Assembly: GCA_963678275.1 (NCBI GenBank)
Contig: OY782765.1
Location: 5,456,001-5,520,000 of the forward strand
Length of the DNA stretch: 64,000 nt
Direction: 5' to 3'
Source of the DNA: G963677445 sp963678275
GTDB lineage: Bacteria > Bacteroidota > Ignavibacteria > Ignavibacteriales > Melioribacteraceae
The position numbers were made by a program, and so were the translations under genes. Below are positions 17,161 through 26,515 of the stretch, piece by piece. The stretch's first letter is position 1, and every line of letters starts with the position of its first letter. The notes beneath the pieces are model-generated. The model was not told the DNA's origin and did not search any database. It was given only the letters and a program-made list of their open reading frames with translations.

Positions 17161-18888
17161 ATGAGTCTGAAAACATACATTTTTATTTTATTCATTTATT
17201 TATCAGCTTCAACAACCTTTGCCGAAATCCGATACGTAAGCAAAACCGGCAGTCATATCCCGCCATTCACCTCTTGGGAGACGGCGTCAAATTTTATACA
17301 GGAGGCTGTTGACAGCAGCTCTTTTGGCGATACAATTTATGTAGGCTCCGGTGTATACACAGAAATGGTGAAATTGAACAGGGGAATAAGTTTAATAGGC
17401 GGCGGTATTGACAGCACAACAATTGATATAAGCGAAAACAACATGGTGGGATTTTGTATTTCATTGCTGGATAGTTCATTCGTTTCTAATATTTCATGTA
17501 TTGCCAGTCAGGATATATCCCCTCCGCAGGCGGTTATCGAGCTCGCTGATCTTGAGATGAATTCAATACACGCTACTATTACTAATATAAAAACATCGGG
17601 AGGATGGACTAATTCGATATTAGGTTCGACTTATCACGGTAAAATAAAAAACAGTATTATTACTAATACTAATATAGCAATATTCATTGATTCTCCCTTT
17701 CCACAACTCACTGCTATTTATGAAAATAATTATATTAATGCCCGTGATAATGGAATAACAGCTACATTGATGGGCCCTAAAACGATAATCAGGCATAATG
17801 TTATTACAGGCAACAGGTATAGTATGTTTGGAGGATATTTTGCCGATTCAATATGGATATATAATAATTTGTTTTACAATACAGTATATAATGCGTACCA
17901 GGGAGTAATAACAAGTCAGTTGGCGTATATATATAACAATGTATTTTATTCCGTGCCGGGAGTTCTGTTAAAACGGGGTATCACAATATTTAATAATAAC
18001 CAGTATGTATATAATAATATAATAGTCGGGACAAAGTATGGAATAGAAAGCAGAAACGGGGGAGCAAACACAAACATTAGATACAACAATTTCTGGAAAA
18101 CCGAACAGGATTTTAATAATTTCCCATTAACTCCCGGAAATACGAATATGCATGTAAACCCGATGTTTATAGATATAGAGGGAATGGACGCGCATTTACA
18201 GCGATACAGCCCGATGATAGACGCGGGAGACCCGGATGTTCTCGATGTGGATGGCAGCCGGAGCGACCTGGGAATGTATGGCGGCCCATACGGGGAAAGT
18301 TACCGCTACCAGGATATTGCCCCGGTTAAACCGCAAAGCCTCGTTCATGATATAACCGACAGTCTTGTAACCCTCAACTGGGAGCTGAACACAGAAGCTG
18401 ATTTTTCACATTACCGGGTAGACATTTATTATGATGATATTCACTCGGGAGGAGTAAATAACCTTGACAGCGCGAGTTTTGAAGATATTCTCCCGAACGG
18501 AATAGACAAAGCCCTTTACACAATAATCTCAACAGACAATCATGGAAATGAAAGCGACACAACCTCATTCCTCATTTCTCTTGTAAACCTGAAAGAAAAA
18601 CATGAGGATACCCACGGATTCAGACTAAACCATAATTACCCGAATCCGTTTAACCCGAAAACCAATATCAGTTTTTATATTGAAGAGCCGTCAAGAGCGA
18701 GAGTATCGATCTACAACAGCGCCGGCGAACTGATCGATGAAATATTCAACAGGGCGGTTGAGCGGGGCTATTATTCGGTTCCCTACACCCCTGCGGTCGC
18801 TTCGGGAATATACCTTTACCGCCTTGAGGTAAGGCAGAATAATGTGATAATATTTGCCGATATGGGCAAAATGGTCTACCTTAAATGA
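17161..18888 (+). CDS. Secreted right-handed parallel beta-helix protein, copy 1, sorting domain
   Basis: 575 residues from the ATG at 17161. An ATG three codons earlier leaves no room after GGGA, and in copy 2 that position is GTG, so the inner ATG is preferred. Signal peptide to about TTFAE. Residues ~25-385 form a parallel beta-helix with repeated Asn-rich turns (IYNNLFYNT, IYNNVFYSVPG, VYNNIIVG). A family-typical ending PMIDAGDPD and DLGMYGG follows. Then come a fibronectin-III-like domain (~395-475) and a sorting domain (NYPNPFNPKTNISF ... ASGIYLYRL). Such proteins often bind or cleave polysaccharide; no catalytic residues can be named. It is the first of a tandem pair. Confidence 0.9.
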   Translation: MSLKTYIFILFIYLSASTTFAEIRYVSKTGSHIPPFTSWETASNFIQEAVDSSSFGDTIYVGSGVYTEMVKLNRGISLIGGGIDSTTIDISENNMVGFCISLLDSSFVSNISCIASQDISPPQAVIELADLEMNSIHATITNIKTSGGWTNSILGSTYHGKIKNSIITNTNIAIFIDSPFPQLTAIYENNYINARDNGITATLMGPKTIIRHNVITGNRYSMFGGYFADSIWIYNNLFYNTVYNAYQGVITSQLAYIYNNVFYSVPGVLLKRGITIFNNNQYVYNNIIVGTKYGIESRNGGANTNIRYNNFWKTEQDFNNFPLTPGNTNMHVNPMFIDIEGMDAHLQRYSPMIDAGDPDVLDVDGSRSDLGMYGGPYGESYRYQDIAPVKPQSLVHDITDSLVTLNWELNTEADFSHYRVDIYYDDIHSGGVNNLDSASFEDILPNGIDKALYTIISTDNHGNESDTTSFLISLVNLKEKHEDTHGFRLNHNYPNPFNPKTNISFYIEEPSRARVSIYNSAGELIDEIFNRAVERGYYSVPYTPAVASGIYLYRLEVRQNNVIIFADMGKMVYLK

Positions 18889-18984
18889 ATGGTGAATGGT
18901 GAATTATGAATTATGAATTGAAGAACTGCAACGAGTGATGAGAGTATTTCAATTTATTTTGAAGTCGAAGTCGAAATCTGTTTT

Positions 18985-19141
18985 GGGAAGAAGCAGAATT
19001 GAAGTGTTACATGACGGTCCAATAAACGCCGGGTATTATGAAAAAATATTCAAACCTGTGGGACTTGCTTCCGGAGTATATATCTGCAGGATGCAGGCGC
19101 CGAAGTTTAATAAATCTATAAAATTGATATATATCAAATAG
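18985..19141 (+). pseudogene. Duplicated tail of a sorting-domain gene
   Basis: About 50 codons matching the last residues of the frame ending at 17087 (VLHDGPINAGYYEK, LASGVYICRMQAPKFNKSI), followed by the same spacer and terminator. It is the left edge of the second unit of the tandem duplication, cut from its gene; it has no N-terminal part. A 68-codon frame from 18935 reads across the junction and is not a gene. Confidence 0.8.
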
Positions 19142-19150
19142 TTATAAATG

Positions 19151-19190
19151 AAACCTCTGAGGTTTTCAAAACCTCAGAGGTTTGTTTTTA
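19151..19190 (+). terminator. Rho-independent terminator, duplicated copy
   Basis: Same 16-bp perfect stem (AAACCTCTGAGGTTTT) and T-rich tail as at 17097, carried along by the duplication. Confidence 0.85.
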
Positions 19191-19215
19191 TAGTAATACA
19201 AGGAAAGTGAACAAA

Positions 19216-20943
19216 ATGAGTTTGAAAATAAAGATTATACTGCTTTTCATTTTTTTTATAACTTCAATGGCTTTTTCCGAAATCCGCTACGTAAGCAAAA
19301 CCGGCAGCCATCTTCCGCCATTCACCTCTTGGGAGACGGCGTCAAATTTTATACAGGAATGTGTTGACAGCAGTTCTTTTGGCGATACAATTTATGTGGG
19401 CTCCGGTGTATACGCAGAAATGGTGAAATTGAGCAGGGGAATAAGTTTAATAGGCGGCGGTATTGACAGCACAATAATTGATATAAGCGAAATCAGTGTG
19501 AGTGGATTTTGTATCGAAATGCTGGACCGTTCATTTGTTTCAAATTTATCATGTATTGCTAGTCAAAATATATTTCCTACGCAGTCCGCCATTTCGCTGG
19601 TGGATATTGAGATTAATTCAATACACGCAACAATTTCCAATATAAAAACATCAGGTGGAGCGGAAAAATCGATAGCTGGATCAACTTTTCATGGAAAGAT
19701 ACAGAATAGTATAATTATTAATACTGACAGAGGGATATTTATTGATTCCCCTGTACGTCAATTAACTGCTATATATGAAAATAATTATATTAATGCCCGT
19801 GATAATGGAATAACAGCTACATTGGTGGGCCCTAAAACGATAATCAGGCATAATGTTATTACAGGCAACAGGTATAGTATGTTTGGAGGATATTTTGCCG
19901 ATTCAATATGGATATATAATAATTTGTTTTACAATACAGTATATAATGCGTACCAGGGAGTAATAACAAGTCAGTTGGCGTATATATATAACAATGTATT
20001 TTATTCCGTGCCGGGAGTTCTGTTAAAACGGGGTATAACAATATTTAATAATAACCAGTATGTATATAATAATATAATAGTCGGGACAAAGTATGGAATA
20101 GAAAGCAGAAACGGGGGAGTGAACACAAACATAAAATACAACAATTTCTGGAAAACCGAGCAGGATTTTAATAATTTCCCATTAACTCCCGGAAATACGA
20201 ATATGCATGTAAACCCGATGTTTATAGATATAGAGGGAATGGATGTACATTTACAGCGATACAGCCCGATGATAGACGCGGGAGACCCGGATGTTCTCGA
20301 TGTGGATGGCAGCCGGAGCGACCTGGGAATGTATGGCGGCCCCCACGGGGAAAGTTACCGCTACCAGGATATTGCCCCGGTTAAACCGCAAAGCCTTGTT
20401 CATGATGTGACCGACAGTCTTGTAACCCTCAACTGGGAGCTGAACACAGAAGCTGATTTTTCACATTACCGGGTGGACATTTATTATGATGATATTCACT
20501 CGGGAGGAGTAAATAATCTTGACAGCGCGAGGTTTGAAGATATTCTCCCGAATGGAATAGACAAAGCCCTTTACACAATAATATCAACAGACAATCATGG
20601 AAATGAAAGCGACACAACCTCATTCAGCATATCCCTTGTAAATATGAAAGAAAAACATGAGGATACCCACGGATTCAGACTAAACCATAATTACCCGAAT
20701 CCGTTTAACCCGAAAACCAATATCAGTTTTTATATTGAAGAGCCGTCAAGAGCGAGAGTATCGATCTACAACAGTAACGGCCAACTGATCGATGAAATAT
20801 TCAACAGGGCGGTTGAGCGGGGCTATTATTCGGTTCCCTATACCCCTGCGGTCGCTTCGGGAATATACCTTTACCGTCTTGAGGTAAGACAGAATAATGT
20901 AATAATATTTGCCGATATGGGCAAAATGGTCTACCTTAAATGA
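19216..20943 (+). CDS. Secreted right-handed parallel beta-helix protein, copy 2, sorting domain
   Basis: 575 residues from the ATG at 19216, with AAGGA about 11 bp upstream. Same domain plan as copy 1: signal peptide, beta-helix, fibronectin-III-like domain and sorting domain. From residue ~190 to the end the two proteins are nearly identical. Residues ~1-190 differ at many positions (for example SEISVSGFCIEMLDRSF versus SENNMVGFCISLLDSSF). The border is sharp, at LTAIYENNYINARDNG. Either the 3' two-thirds has been homogenised by gene conversion, or the N-terminal part is under diversifying pressure. Confidence 0.9.
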   Translation: MSLKIKIILLFIFFITSMAFSEIRYVSKTGSHLPPFTSWETASNFIQECVDSSSFGDTIYVGSGVYAEMVKLSRGISLIGGGIDSTIIDISEISVSGFCIEMLDRSFVSNLSCIASQNIFPTQSAISLVDIEINSIHATISNIKTSGGAEKSIAGSTFHGKIQNSIIINTDRGIFIDSPVRQLTAIYENNYINARDNGITATLVGPKTIIRHNVITGNRYSMFGGYFADSIWIYNNLFYNTVYNAYQGVITSQLAYIYNNVFYSVPGVLLKRGITIFNNNQYVYNNIIVGTKYGIESRNGGVNTNIKYNNFWKTEQDFNNFPLTPGNTNMHVNPMFIDIEGMDVHLQRYSPMIDAGDPDVLDVDGSRSDLGMYGGPHGESYRYQDIAPVKPQSLVHDVTDSLVTLNWELNTEADFSHYRVDIYYDDIHSGGVNNLDSARFEDILPNGIDKALYTIISTDNHGNESDTTSFSISLVNMKEKHEDTHGFRLNHNYPNPFNPKTNISFYIEEPSRARVSIYNSNGQLIDEIFNRAVERGYYSVPYTPAVASGIYLYRLEVRQNNVIIFADMGKMVYLK

Positions 20944-21230
20944 ATGGTGAATGGTGAATTATGAATGATGAATTGAAAAACTGTAAAAAGGAGATGAGTT
21001 TTTTAAATGTATTATGAAATCGAAGTCGAAATTAGCGGCGGACCAGCCACCAGATGGTCGATTTTGTTTCTGGTTTAGCCGGTTTATAATTATAATGTGA
21101 GCGTGAGTTGAGATAAATTGTTATTGGGTTTATTTAAAATGATCACCCGCCTTCAGGTCAGGGAATTGTGTTGCAGAATATCTGAAAGTATGCTGCTTTA
21201 TTTATTGTTGAACAGAGGTTCTCTATTCGG
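20944..21230. other. Convergent spacer with repeat scraps
   Basis: 287 bp between the beta-helix gene and the convergent PAP2 gene. It holds GAATGGTGAATGGTGAATTA, also found after copy 1, and a scrap of the GC-rich foldback (AGCGGCGGACCAGCCACC). No clear terminator or gene. Confidence 0.5.
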
Positions 21231-22079
21231 TCAGTTGAGGGAAAACCTGTAGGCGACAAGAATATTATCCCTGCCGGAATAGAGATTTAGACCGTTAAAA
21301 AGAGAGCCGTTTTTACCGAGGAAACTATTATAAACCAGGTAGGAAATAATCGTACCCGCAGCGGCGCCGACCAGGACATCGCTAAGGTAATGTTTTTTAT
21401 CTCGTATGCGGCTGTATCCCACATATCCGGCCCATCCGTAAAGAGCGGAAAAAGAAACGGTCTTGAATAAAAATTTCATCCCTTTATCATCCCGTGTTAC
21501 GTGCCATTCATCAAAAACATCTATAAGCTCTTTATAAATAAAGGTTGCTGCGGCAAAAGTGGTGGAGGTGTGCCCGCTGAAAAAACTTCTGTTATCGCTG
21601 CCGTCGGGGCGGGTGCGGTTTACAAGATTTTTAACCAGTTCGGTAATAGTGTAGGTATAAAAAAGGCTTTTTTGAAAAAGAAAAATCCTCTGGTATGATT
21701 CAGGACCCACATCAACATTAGTGAATAAATCGAGAGCTGATGTAGTTATCAATTTCCCGAAAAAATATGTATTTGGAAAAAGGTCTTTATCGATGCTGCC
21801 GATGCTGAATCTTCCCGGGTCACCTATTTCATCGGAGAGGGACCTTTCAATATCGTAGGGGCAGAACATGATTTTATCCCCGATATTACCGGAAGTAATA
21901 TTGTTTTTATATAAAAAGGCAAGTCCTACCGGGATATCGGTATAAGAAAGGGATGAATAAATTCCCCCGGTAATATTGGAAAAAGTATTTTCCCACGGAT
22001 AAATTTCCTGCTGAGCCGAAATATTGGAAAAGGAAAACGATATAAAAAGAAAAAATGAAATAAATCTGAACATTAACAT
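21231..22079 (-). CDS. Secreted PAP2-family phosphatase
   Basis: 282 residues. Signal peptide (~1-22, ending ISAQQ). The three PAP2 signatures are present: K150 to R157-P158 in KNLVNRTRP, the SGH at 168-170 (usual PSGH is FSGH), and SR...H230...D234 in SRIRDKKHYLSD. These supply the His nucleophile and Asp partner of lipid phosphate phosphatases. The start is immediately after the CotH gene stop (TAGATG), so the two are translationally coupled. With a porin upstream, a periplasmic or outer-membrane phosphate/lipid-phosphate role is suggested. Confidence 0.88.
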   Translation of the reverse strand: MLMFRFISFFLFISFSFSNISAQQEIYPWENTFSNITGGIYSSLSYTDIPVGLAFLYKNNITSGNIGDKIMFCPYDIERSLSDEIGDPGRFSIGSIDKDLFPNTYFFGKLITTSALDLFTNVDVGPESYQRIFLFQKSLFYTYTITELVKNLVNRTRPDGSDNRSFFSGHTSTTFAAATFIYKELIDVFDEWHVTRDDKGMKFLFKTVSFSALYGWAGYVGYSRIRDKKHYLSDVLVGAAAGTIISYLVYNSFLGKNGSLFNGLNLYSGRDNILVAYRFSLN

Positions 22080-23195
22080 CTAATCAAGTTGTGATAAATT
22101 ATCTCTGATATATAATCGTCTGGTTGCAATATAATCTTTAATTTTTTCAATTTCAGTGTCAAAATCATACCTCAATCCCAGCCAGGGGTCGAGAATATAT
22201 GCCTGCCTGATCTTAGAAACATTCTCATCAATAAAGGGAAATAGATAATCAGCAGTAAAAAGATTATCAATGATATAAACAAGGTGTTCCTTATATTGTT
22301 CCTTTAATTCATCATTTAGGAAAATTTTCCTGATAATTTCATTGTCACCCCAAAGGGGGGCGGTTGGCTGATCGGAAAAAGCTTTGTCAAAATCCCAGGG
22401 AATAATTGAAAATGGGGAATTATGGGTTTTGCGATAGAGAAAATAATTATTTGTGAAAGCGTCAATATTATTCAGCACAGATGTAACGGCATGATAGCGA
22501 AGGTAATTATCGAGATCAAGAAATTTTGACAAACTTTCTTCAAGCGACACAGCCGAAGAGGTGTCAATAGCGTAAATCAATTCATTTAAAGAACTGTAAT
22601 TATTATCACGAGGCATTTCTTTATCAAACGTAAACTCAGGATTATTAGTTGCGTTAAATGAAAAAGAGCTGCCGAATTTCACTTTAAACAATTCATTCAC
22701 AGGAAGGGCTCTCCGGTCAAAAAAATCCTTCTCAACTCTTTCAATCATCGGATAAAGACCATAATCCTTTTCATTTATTACCAGGAAGATATGTTTCACA
22801 TTATGGGTTAAGAGTCCCATTTCCTCGTATAATCTGAGTGAAATAAGAGTCTTAAGGGCGGATGGGTCAAAAATCTGACTGCTAAGATTAAATTCGCTGT
22901 AACCTTCCGGCGTCAGACCATTTTGCATAATTATCTTAAATCCCCATTTATCATGATAGCGTGAACCCGCTCCCGAGGCTCTTACAAGACAGTTGAATTT
23001 TTCACCGCCATAAACCAGGTATGCTGGCACCTCAAGATTTGTAAGCTTCGCAGCCTGCAGCCTGTTAAGATCCTCCGGCTCAATTCGCAATTTCATAAGA
23101 GGAATTGAGGTGATTTCTTCGGAGGGACTTAAAGGTCCGTTGTTATCGCAGGCAACAAGGAATAAAATTAATAGAATCGGAGCTATAAATTTCAT
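22080..23195 (-). CDS. CotH-family protein (predicted lipoprotein)
   Basis: 371 residues. Lipobox LFLVAC at the N terminus predicts a lipidated Cys at ~16. The CotH-like core runs ~75-340: GYSEFNLSSQ, SALKTLISLRLYEEMG, YGLYPMIERVEKDFF, LDNYLRYHAVTSVLNNID, and IIPWDFDKAFS, the acidic motif corresponding to the kinase-fold metal site of CotH. CotH proteins are atypical secreted protein kinases. The gene sits between a porin and a PAP2 phosphatase with no spacer on either side, so all three are one transcript. Confidence 0.85.
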   Translation of the reverse strand: MKFIAPILLILFLVACDNNGPLSPSEEITSIPLMKLRIEPEDLNRLQAAKLTNLEVPAYLVYGGEKFNCLVRASGAGSRYHDKWGFKIIMQNGLTPEGYSEFNLSSQIFDPSALKTLISLRLYEEMGLLTHNVKHIFLVINEKDYGLYPMIERVEKDFFDRRALPVNELFKVKFGSSFSFNATNNPEFTFDKEMPRDNNYSSLNELIYAIDTSSAVSLEESLSKFLDLDNYLRYHAVTSVLNNIDAFTNNYFLYRKTHNSPFSIIPWDFDKAFSDQPTAPLWGDNEIIRKIFLNDELKEQYKEHLVYIIDNLFTADYLFPFIDENVSKIRQAYILDPWLGLRYDFDTEIEKIKDYIATRRLYIRDNLSQLD

Positions 23196-24200
23196 TTAAA
23201 ACCTCACCTGCATTTCAAGTATTACCCGTGAGTTTGTTGTCTGGTATTCATCGTTATATATCGATTTTGTAAGCCTTAGGTCGCCGTTTAACCTTGCTCT
23301 GACCTTTTTATGAAGATAAAAGTTAGCCCCGAACATAGCCTGAATGGAATGATACTCGAAATTTTCGGTATCGGGTGAAAATATTCCGGCCTTAATAAAT
23401 GGTTCAACTTTTTTGAGGAATTCATAATCGGAATCAAACTCCCTGGCAGCGGTAATGGTCGATCCGAACGCGTTAACATTTTCATCAAGCCCGGCCAGCC
23501 TTCTTCTTATTCCCTCAATCGGGTCCTGAAGATAAAATAGTTCAAAGTTAATAAGCCAGGTTTTATTTTCATAAGCGTAACCACCGTTAAGTCCGTGACT
23601 GTTAATGGAGTTATCGCCCCCTTTATTCTGGAACTGGTAATTCAGAGAAATTATATTATTTCCCGAATGCCAGCTTCCCCTGATTGTCATGCCGGCATAA
23701 AGTCCGTTATTCTTAAAGAGGGATATATAATATGTGAGGGGCAGTTTATCACCTTTATCATATTTATGATATGCCATAACACTAACGCTCCTTCCCCCAA
23801 ATCCCAGGTCCGCGGCCATTTCCTGTGTGTAGCTTCGGTTAACTGTAACAAGCTCCTCACGGTTGAAAAGATATTCGTAACCGAATGGTTTTTTCAGATT
23901 GCCTATTTTCAGGTATAAGTAGGGATGCACTTTTAGCTTGAGTGAAAACTCCCTTAACACAATAGAATTATCGGTCGAATTCCCGCGAAAATCGAGCTGC
24001 GCTTCAATTTTGTCATTATACTCCATCTCCGTCTGAATCTTACCTTCATAATAGGTTTCCTGATTAAGAGTGCCCACCTGGTTGTTATCATAAAATATAA
24101 ATCCTGTGGCTCCGTAACCCTCAATCTCAATATCCTGCGCTTTCAGGCCGGAGCTTAAAATCGTGAAGAACATTATTATCACAGTAACAAAATTTTTCAT
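23196..24200 (-). CDS. Outer-membrane porin, OprO/OprP-like
   Basis: 334 residues. Signal peptide to about LKAQD. The start of the mature chain (EIEGYGATGFIFY), alternating amphipathic strands, FSLKLKVHPYLYLKIGNLKKPFGYEYL, SVSVMAYHKY and the final aromatic strand (RVILEMQVRF) fit the phosphate-selective porin family, a 16-strand barrel. Ion preference cannot be read from sequence by eye. First gene of the porin-CotH-PAP2 operon. Confidence 0.8.
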   Translation of the reverse strand: MKNFVTVIIMFFTILSSGLKAQDIEIEGYGATGFIFYDNNQVGTLNQETYYEGKIQTEMEYNDKIEAQLDFRGNSTDNSIVLREFSLKLKVHPYLYLKIGNLKKPFGYEYLFNREELVTVNRSYTQEMAADLGFGGRSVSVMAYHKYDKGDKLPLTYYISLFKNNGLYAGMTIRGSWHSGNNIISLNYQFQNKGGDNSINSHGLNGGYAYENKTWLINFELFYLQDPIEGIRRRLAGLDENVNAFGSTITAAREFDSDYEFLKKVEPFIKAGIFSPDTENFEYHSIQAMFGANFYLHKKVRARLNGDLRLTKSIYNDEYQTTNSRVILEMQVRF

Positions 24201-24562
24201 AAGACCTCTGGCAACAATATGTTAAGAAATTATTAAGAACAAAAATAACAGATTATTACATAATTTTTTTAAAATCAAATCATTTTGTATTAATTCTTTC
24301 ATGCATTAGGCTTCCGACCGATTGAATCCGGGCAGATCACCGCAAAAGTTCCCGGTTGAAATAAGACTTACAATCTCATTATGCTTGCTTTATATAATAA
24401 TTATATGTATCTTAATAGTCGAGGCCGGGCAAAACAAGATGCATTATATAGATCGGTAAATATCAGGAGTAATTTAATACGAACCTGATTATAAAGGAAA
24501 ATTCGCTTACTGATCAACTCTCCTTATTCTGTCAAAATAAGTTTTAAATAATGCGAGGATAT
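24201..24562. promoter_or_regulatory. Divergent intergenic region with a weak LytTR-like pair
   Basis: 362 bp between the porin operon and the next plus-strand gene; both promoters must lie here. At 24317-24347 two plus-strand 9-mers, ACCGATTGA and ACCGCAAAA, are spaced by 13 bp. The first resembles the element upstream of the LiaF-like operon, the second only in ACCG. Long A/T runs occur near 24240-24300. Confidence 0.3.
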
Positions 24563-26413
24563 ATGAAAAAGAAAATTTTATTTCTTCTGTTGCTTATTTT
24601 TATTCAAAATAATTTTGCGGCGGATAATAATATATATTCTTACAAACAGACGGTAATGTATAAAGTCTGGTTATATGAAAAGATAGCTGAATTTCCTCCG
24701 CTGCAAATAGAGAAGGCAGCGAAGAATATAAATCCTGATCTGACGGAATATATAAACGATCCTTTTTCATGGCTGGAAAAAGGTACCATTCCCCCCACTG
24801 CTGAAATGGAAAAACTGCTTTCGGTATTAGAGCATATGAATAAACTGAACGAGTTCATTGATACCCAGGAAAACTCGCTGAAGTATTATAATGAGGAAGA
24901 AAGAGAAAAGATGAAGGAACTTCTTTCCGATATAAAAAGCAGCAGTCAGCAATTGTCACCCGATTCGGCTCCGCCATTAAAAGCGGCTGTTTCGGCTACA
25001 TCTTTGCCGACAGAGGCGGTTCTGCTTGAAGGGCTGACAAGTTTTATAATTTCCAGAGCGCGGGCTGAAATATCTGTTACCGTGTTGACGAGGCTTCGCC
25101 ACCAGATGGAGGGGGAATTCTGGGCCGACTTCTTCCCGAATTTTTACAATTTCCTCGCCAAAGCGAGCGATATAGACGCTAAAAGTCTGCTGCCGTCACT
25201 CAGGGGAGCCATTCAGCTCGATTTTAAAGAACTGCCTTTAAAGCTTGCCGGTTTCATTGAGGAAAATCCTGATAAAGCGCCGGATATCAAACCATATATA
25301 CCTATAATAAAATTTGTCCTTGAGAATATTTACAAAATGACAGAGGGGGAAAATCCGATATATTTGCTCGCGAATCTTAGAAATCTGAAGCCGGATATGA
25401 CTGAAGCGAAGTACAAAAATTTATATCATGTGCTGCGGATATCGGGAAATATTTTAAATGAGGTCTACCACGCAAATGTAAAGATCAATGATAAACCGCT
25501 TCATGATGTTTTAAAAGACTACAAAGGGCAGGAACTCTTTATGACCCTTTTCGTGAAGAAGTATGTGGCAGGAATAAATCTTACAAATATGGAAGAAATT
25601 ATTTCTCACTTAAATCATACTATCAGTCTTGTCAGGCAGATTGAGATTATGATGAGTAAGATTGAAGAAGCCAATAATGAAAGTAAAATTTTACAGATTC
25701 TGGCGCTTTTTGAAAACCTTGTAACAACAGGAGGAAGATATAATATTCTGCAGGATTCGGTTGCGGAGGAAATGAAAAATAATATCCGAATTGCCAGCGG
25801 TCTGTTTTCTTCCATTATAGAAAAACGATATGACAAGGCTGTTGTTACTTTCGCGAACTTCCTGATTACAAAATCGGACAGCTCGGCGAAATATATCCGG
25901 TTTCTTTCACTCGCGGCCAACCTCGCTGGGGCAAAGGATGGCAATGATGTCGAAACCGCTCTCGAAGCATTTGCCGATCCGGTCGGGGCTTACAGAATAA
26001 AAAGGGAGGGGCTTTCCAAATTCGCGATCAACAGTTACCTGGGAATCAATTCAGGAGCCGAATTCATTGAATCAAAAAAGCCGGGAGCGCAATACGGGGT
26101 ATTCGCGCCGGTCGGTATTGAATGGTCATTTTCAGATTATACGGGATTATTCCTTTCTATCCTTGATCTGGGGTCTATGGTCAGTTACAGGTTCAGTGAG
26201 GATGATGCCGTGAATGAAGCTCCCAATGAAACATTCCGGCAGGTGATAACCCCGGGGGCGTTTTTTATTTATCGGATAACAAAAGAATATCCCTTTACGG
26301 CTGGATTCGGGTATCATTATTCCAACCGGATAAGAGAGAGTGATACCGGCTCGGTAAGTTCACACAGGATATCATTATTTCTGGCGTTGGATCTGACATT
26401 GATGAATTTTTGA
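24563..26413 (+). CDS. Unrecognised envelope protein, helical body with C-terminal barrel-like strands
   Basis: 616 residues from the ATG at 24563 (GAGG 4 bp upstream). An N-terminal signal peptide ends about NFAAD. Residues ~25-480 are almost entirely alpha-helical, with repeated ~40-residue amphipathic stretches and no motif I can name. The last ~120 residues change character to alternating aromatic strands (YGVFAPVGIEWSFSDYTG, YPFTAGFGYHYS) ending in an aromatic residue, as in outer-membrane barrels. It may be a surface-anchored helical scaffold. It stands alone, convergent with the next regulator. Confidence 0.6.
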   Translation: MKKKILFLLLLIFIQNNFAADNNIYSYKQTVMYKVWLYEKIAEFPPLQIEKAAKNINPDLTEYINDPFSWLEKGTIPPTAEMEKLLSVLEHMNKLNEFIDTQENSLKYYNEEEREKMKELLSDIKSSSQQLSPDSAPPLKAAVSATSLPTEAVLLEGLTSFIISRARAEISVTVLTRLRHQMEGEFWADFFPNFYNFLAKASDIDAKSLLPSLRGAIQLDFKELPLKLAGFIEENPDKAPDIKPYIPIIKFVLENIYKMTEGENPIYLLANLRNLKPDMTEAKYKNLYHVLRISGNILNEVYHANVKINDKPLHDVLKDYKGQELFMTLFVKKYVAGINLTNMEEIISHLNHTISLVRQIEIMMSKIEEANNESKILQILALFENLVTTGGRYNILQDSVAEEMKNNIRIASGLFSSIIEKRYDKAVVTFANFLITKSDSSAKYIRFLSLAANLAGAKDGNDVETALEAFADPVGAYRIKREGLSKFAINSYLGINSGAEFIESKKPGAQYGVFAPVGIEWSFSDYTGLFLSILDLGSMVSYRFSEDDAVNEAPNETFRQVITPGAFFIYRITKEYPFTAGFGYHYSNRIRESDTGSVSSHRISLFLALDLTLMNF

Positions 26414-26456
26414 AAAATTTTCCCACCTCAAATTCTCTATTATGCTGCACACACAG

Positions 26457-26481
26457 GTTGCCCGGCTGATCACCGGGCAAC
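26457..26481. terminator. Bidirectional terminator hairpin
   Basis: GTTGCCCGG / CCGGGCAAC, 9-bp perfect stem with a 7-nt loop, between convergent genes; CTCTTTAAAT follows on the plus side. Confidence 0.75.
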
Positions 26482-26515
26482 TCTTTAAATTCATATTATT
26501 GTGTCAGGATGATAA

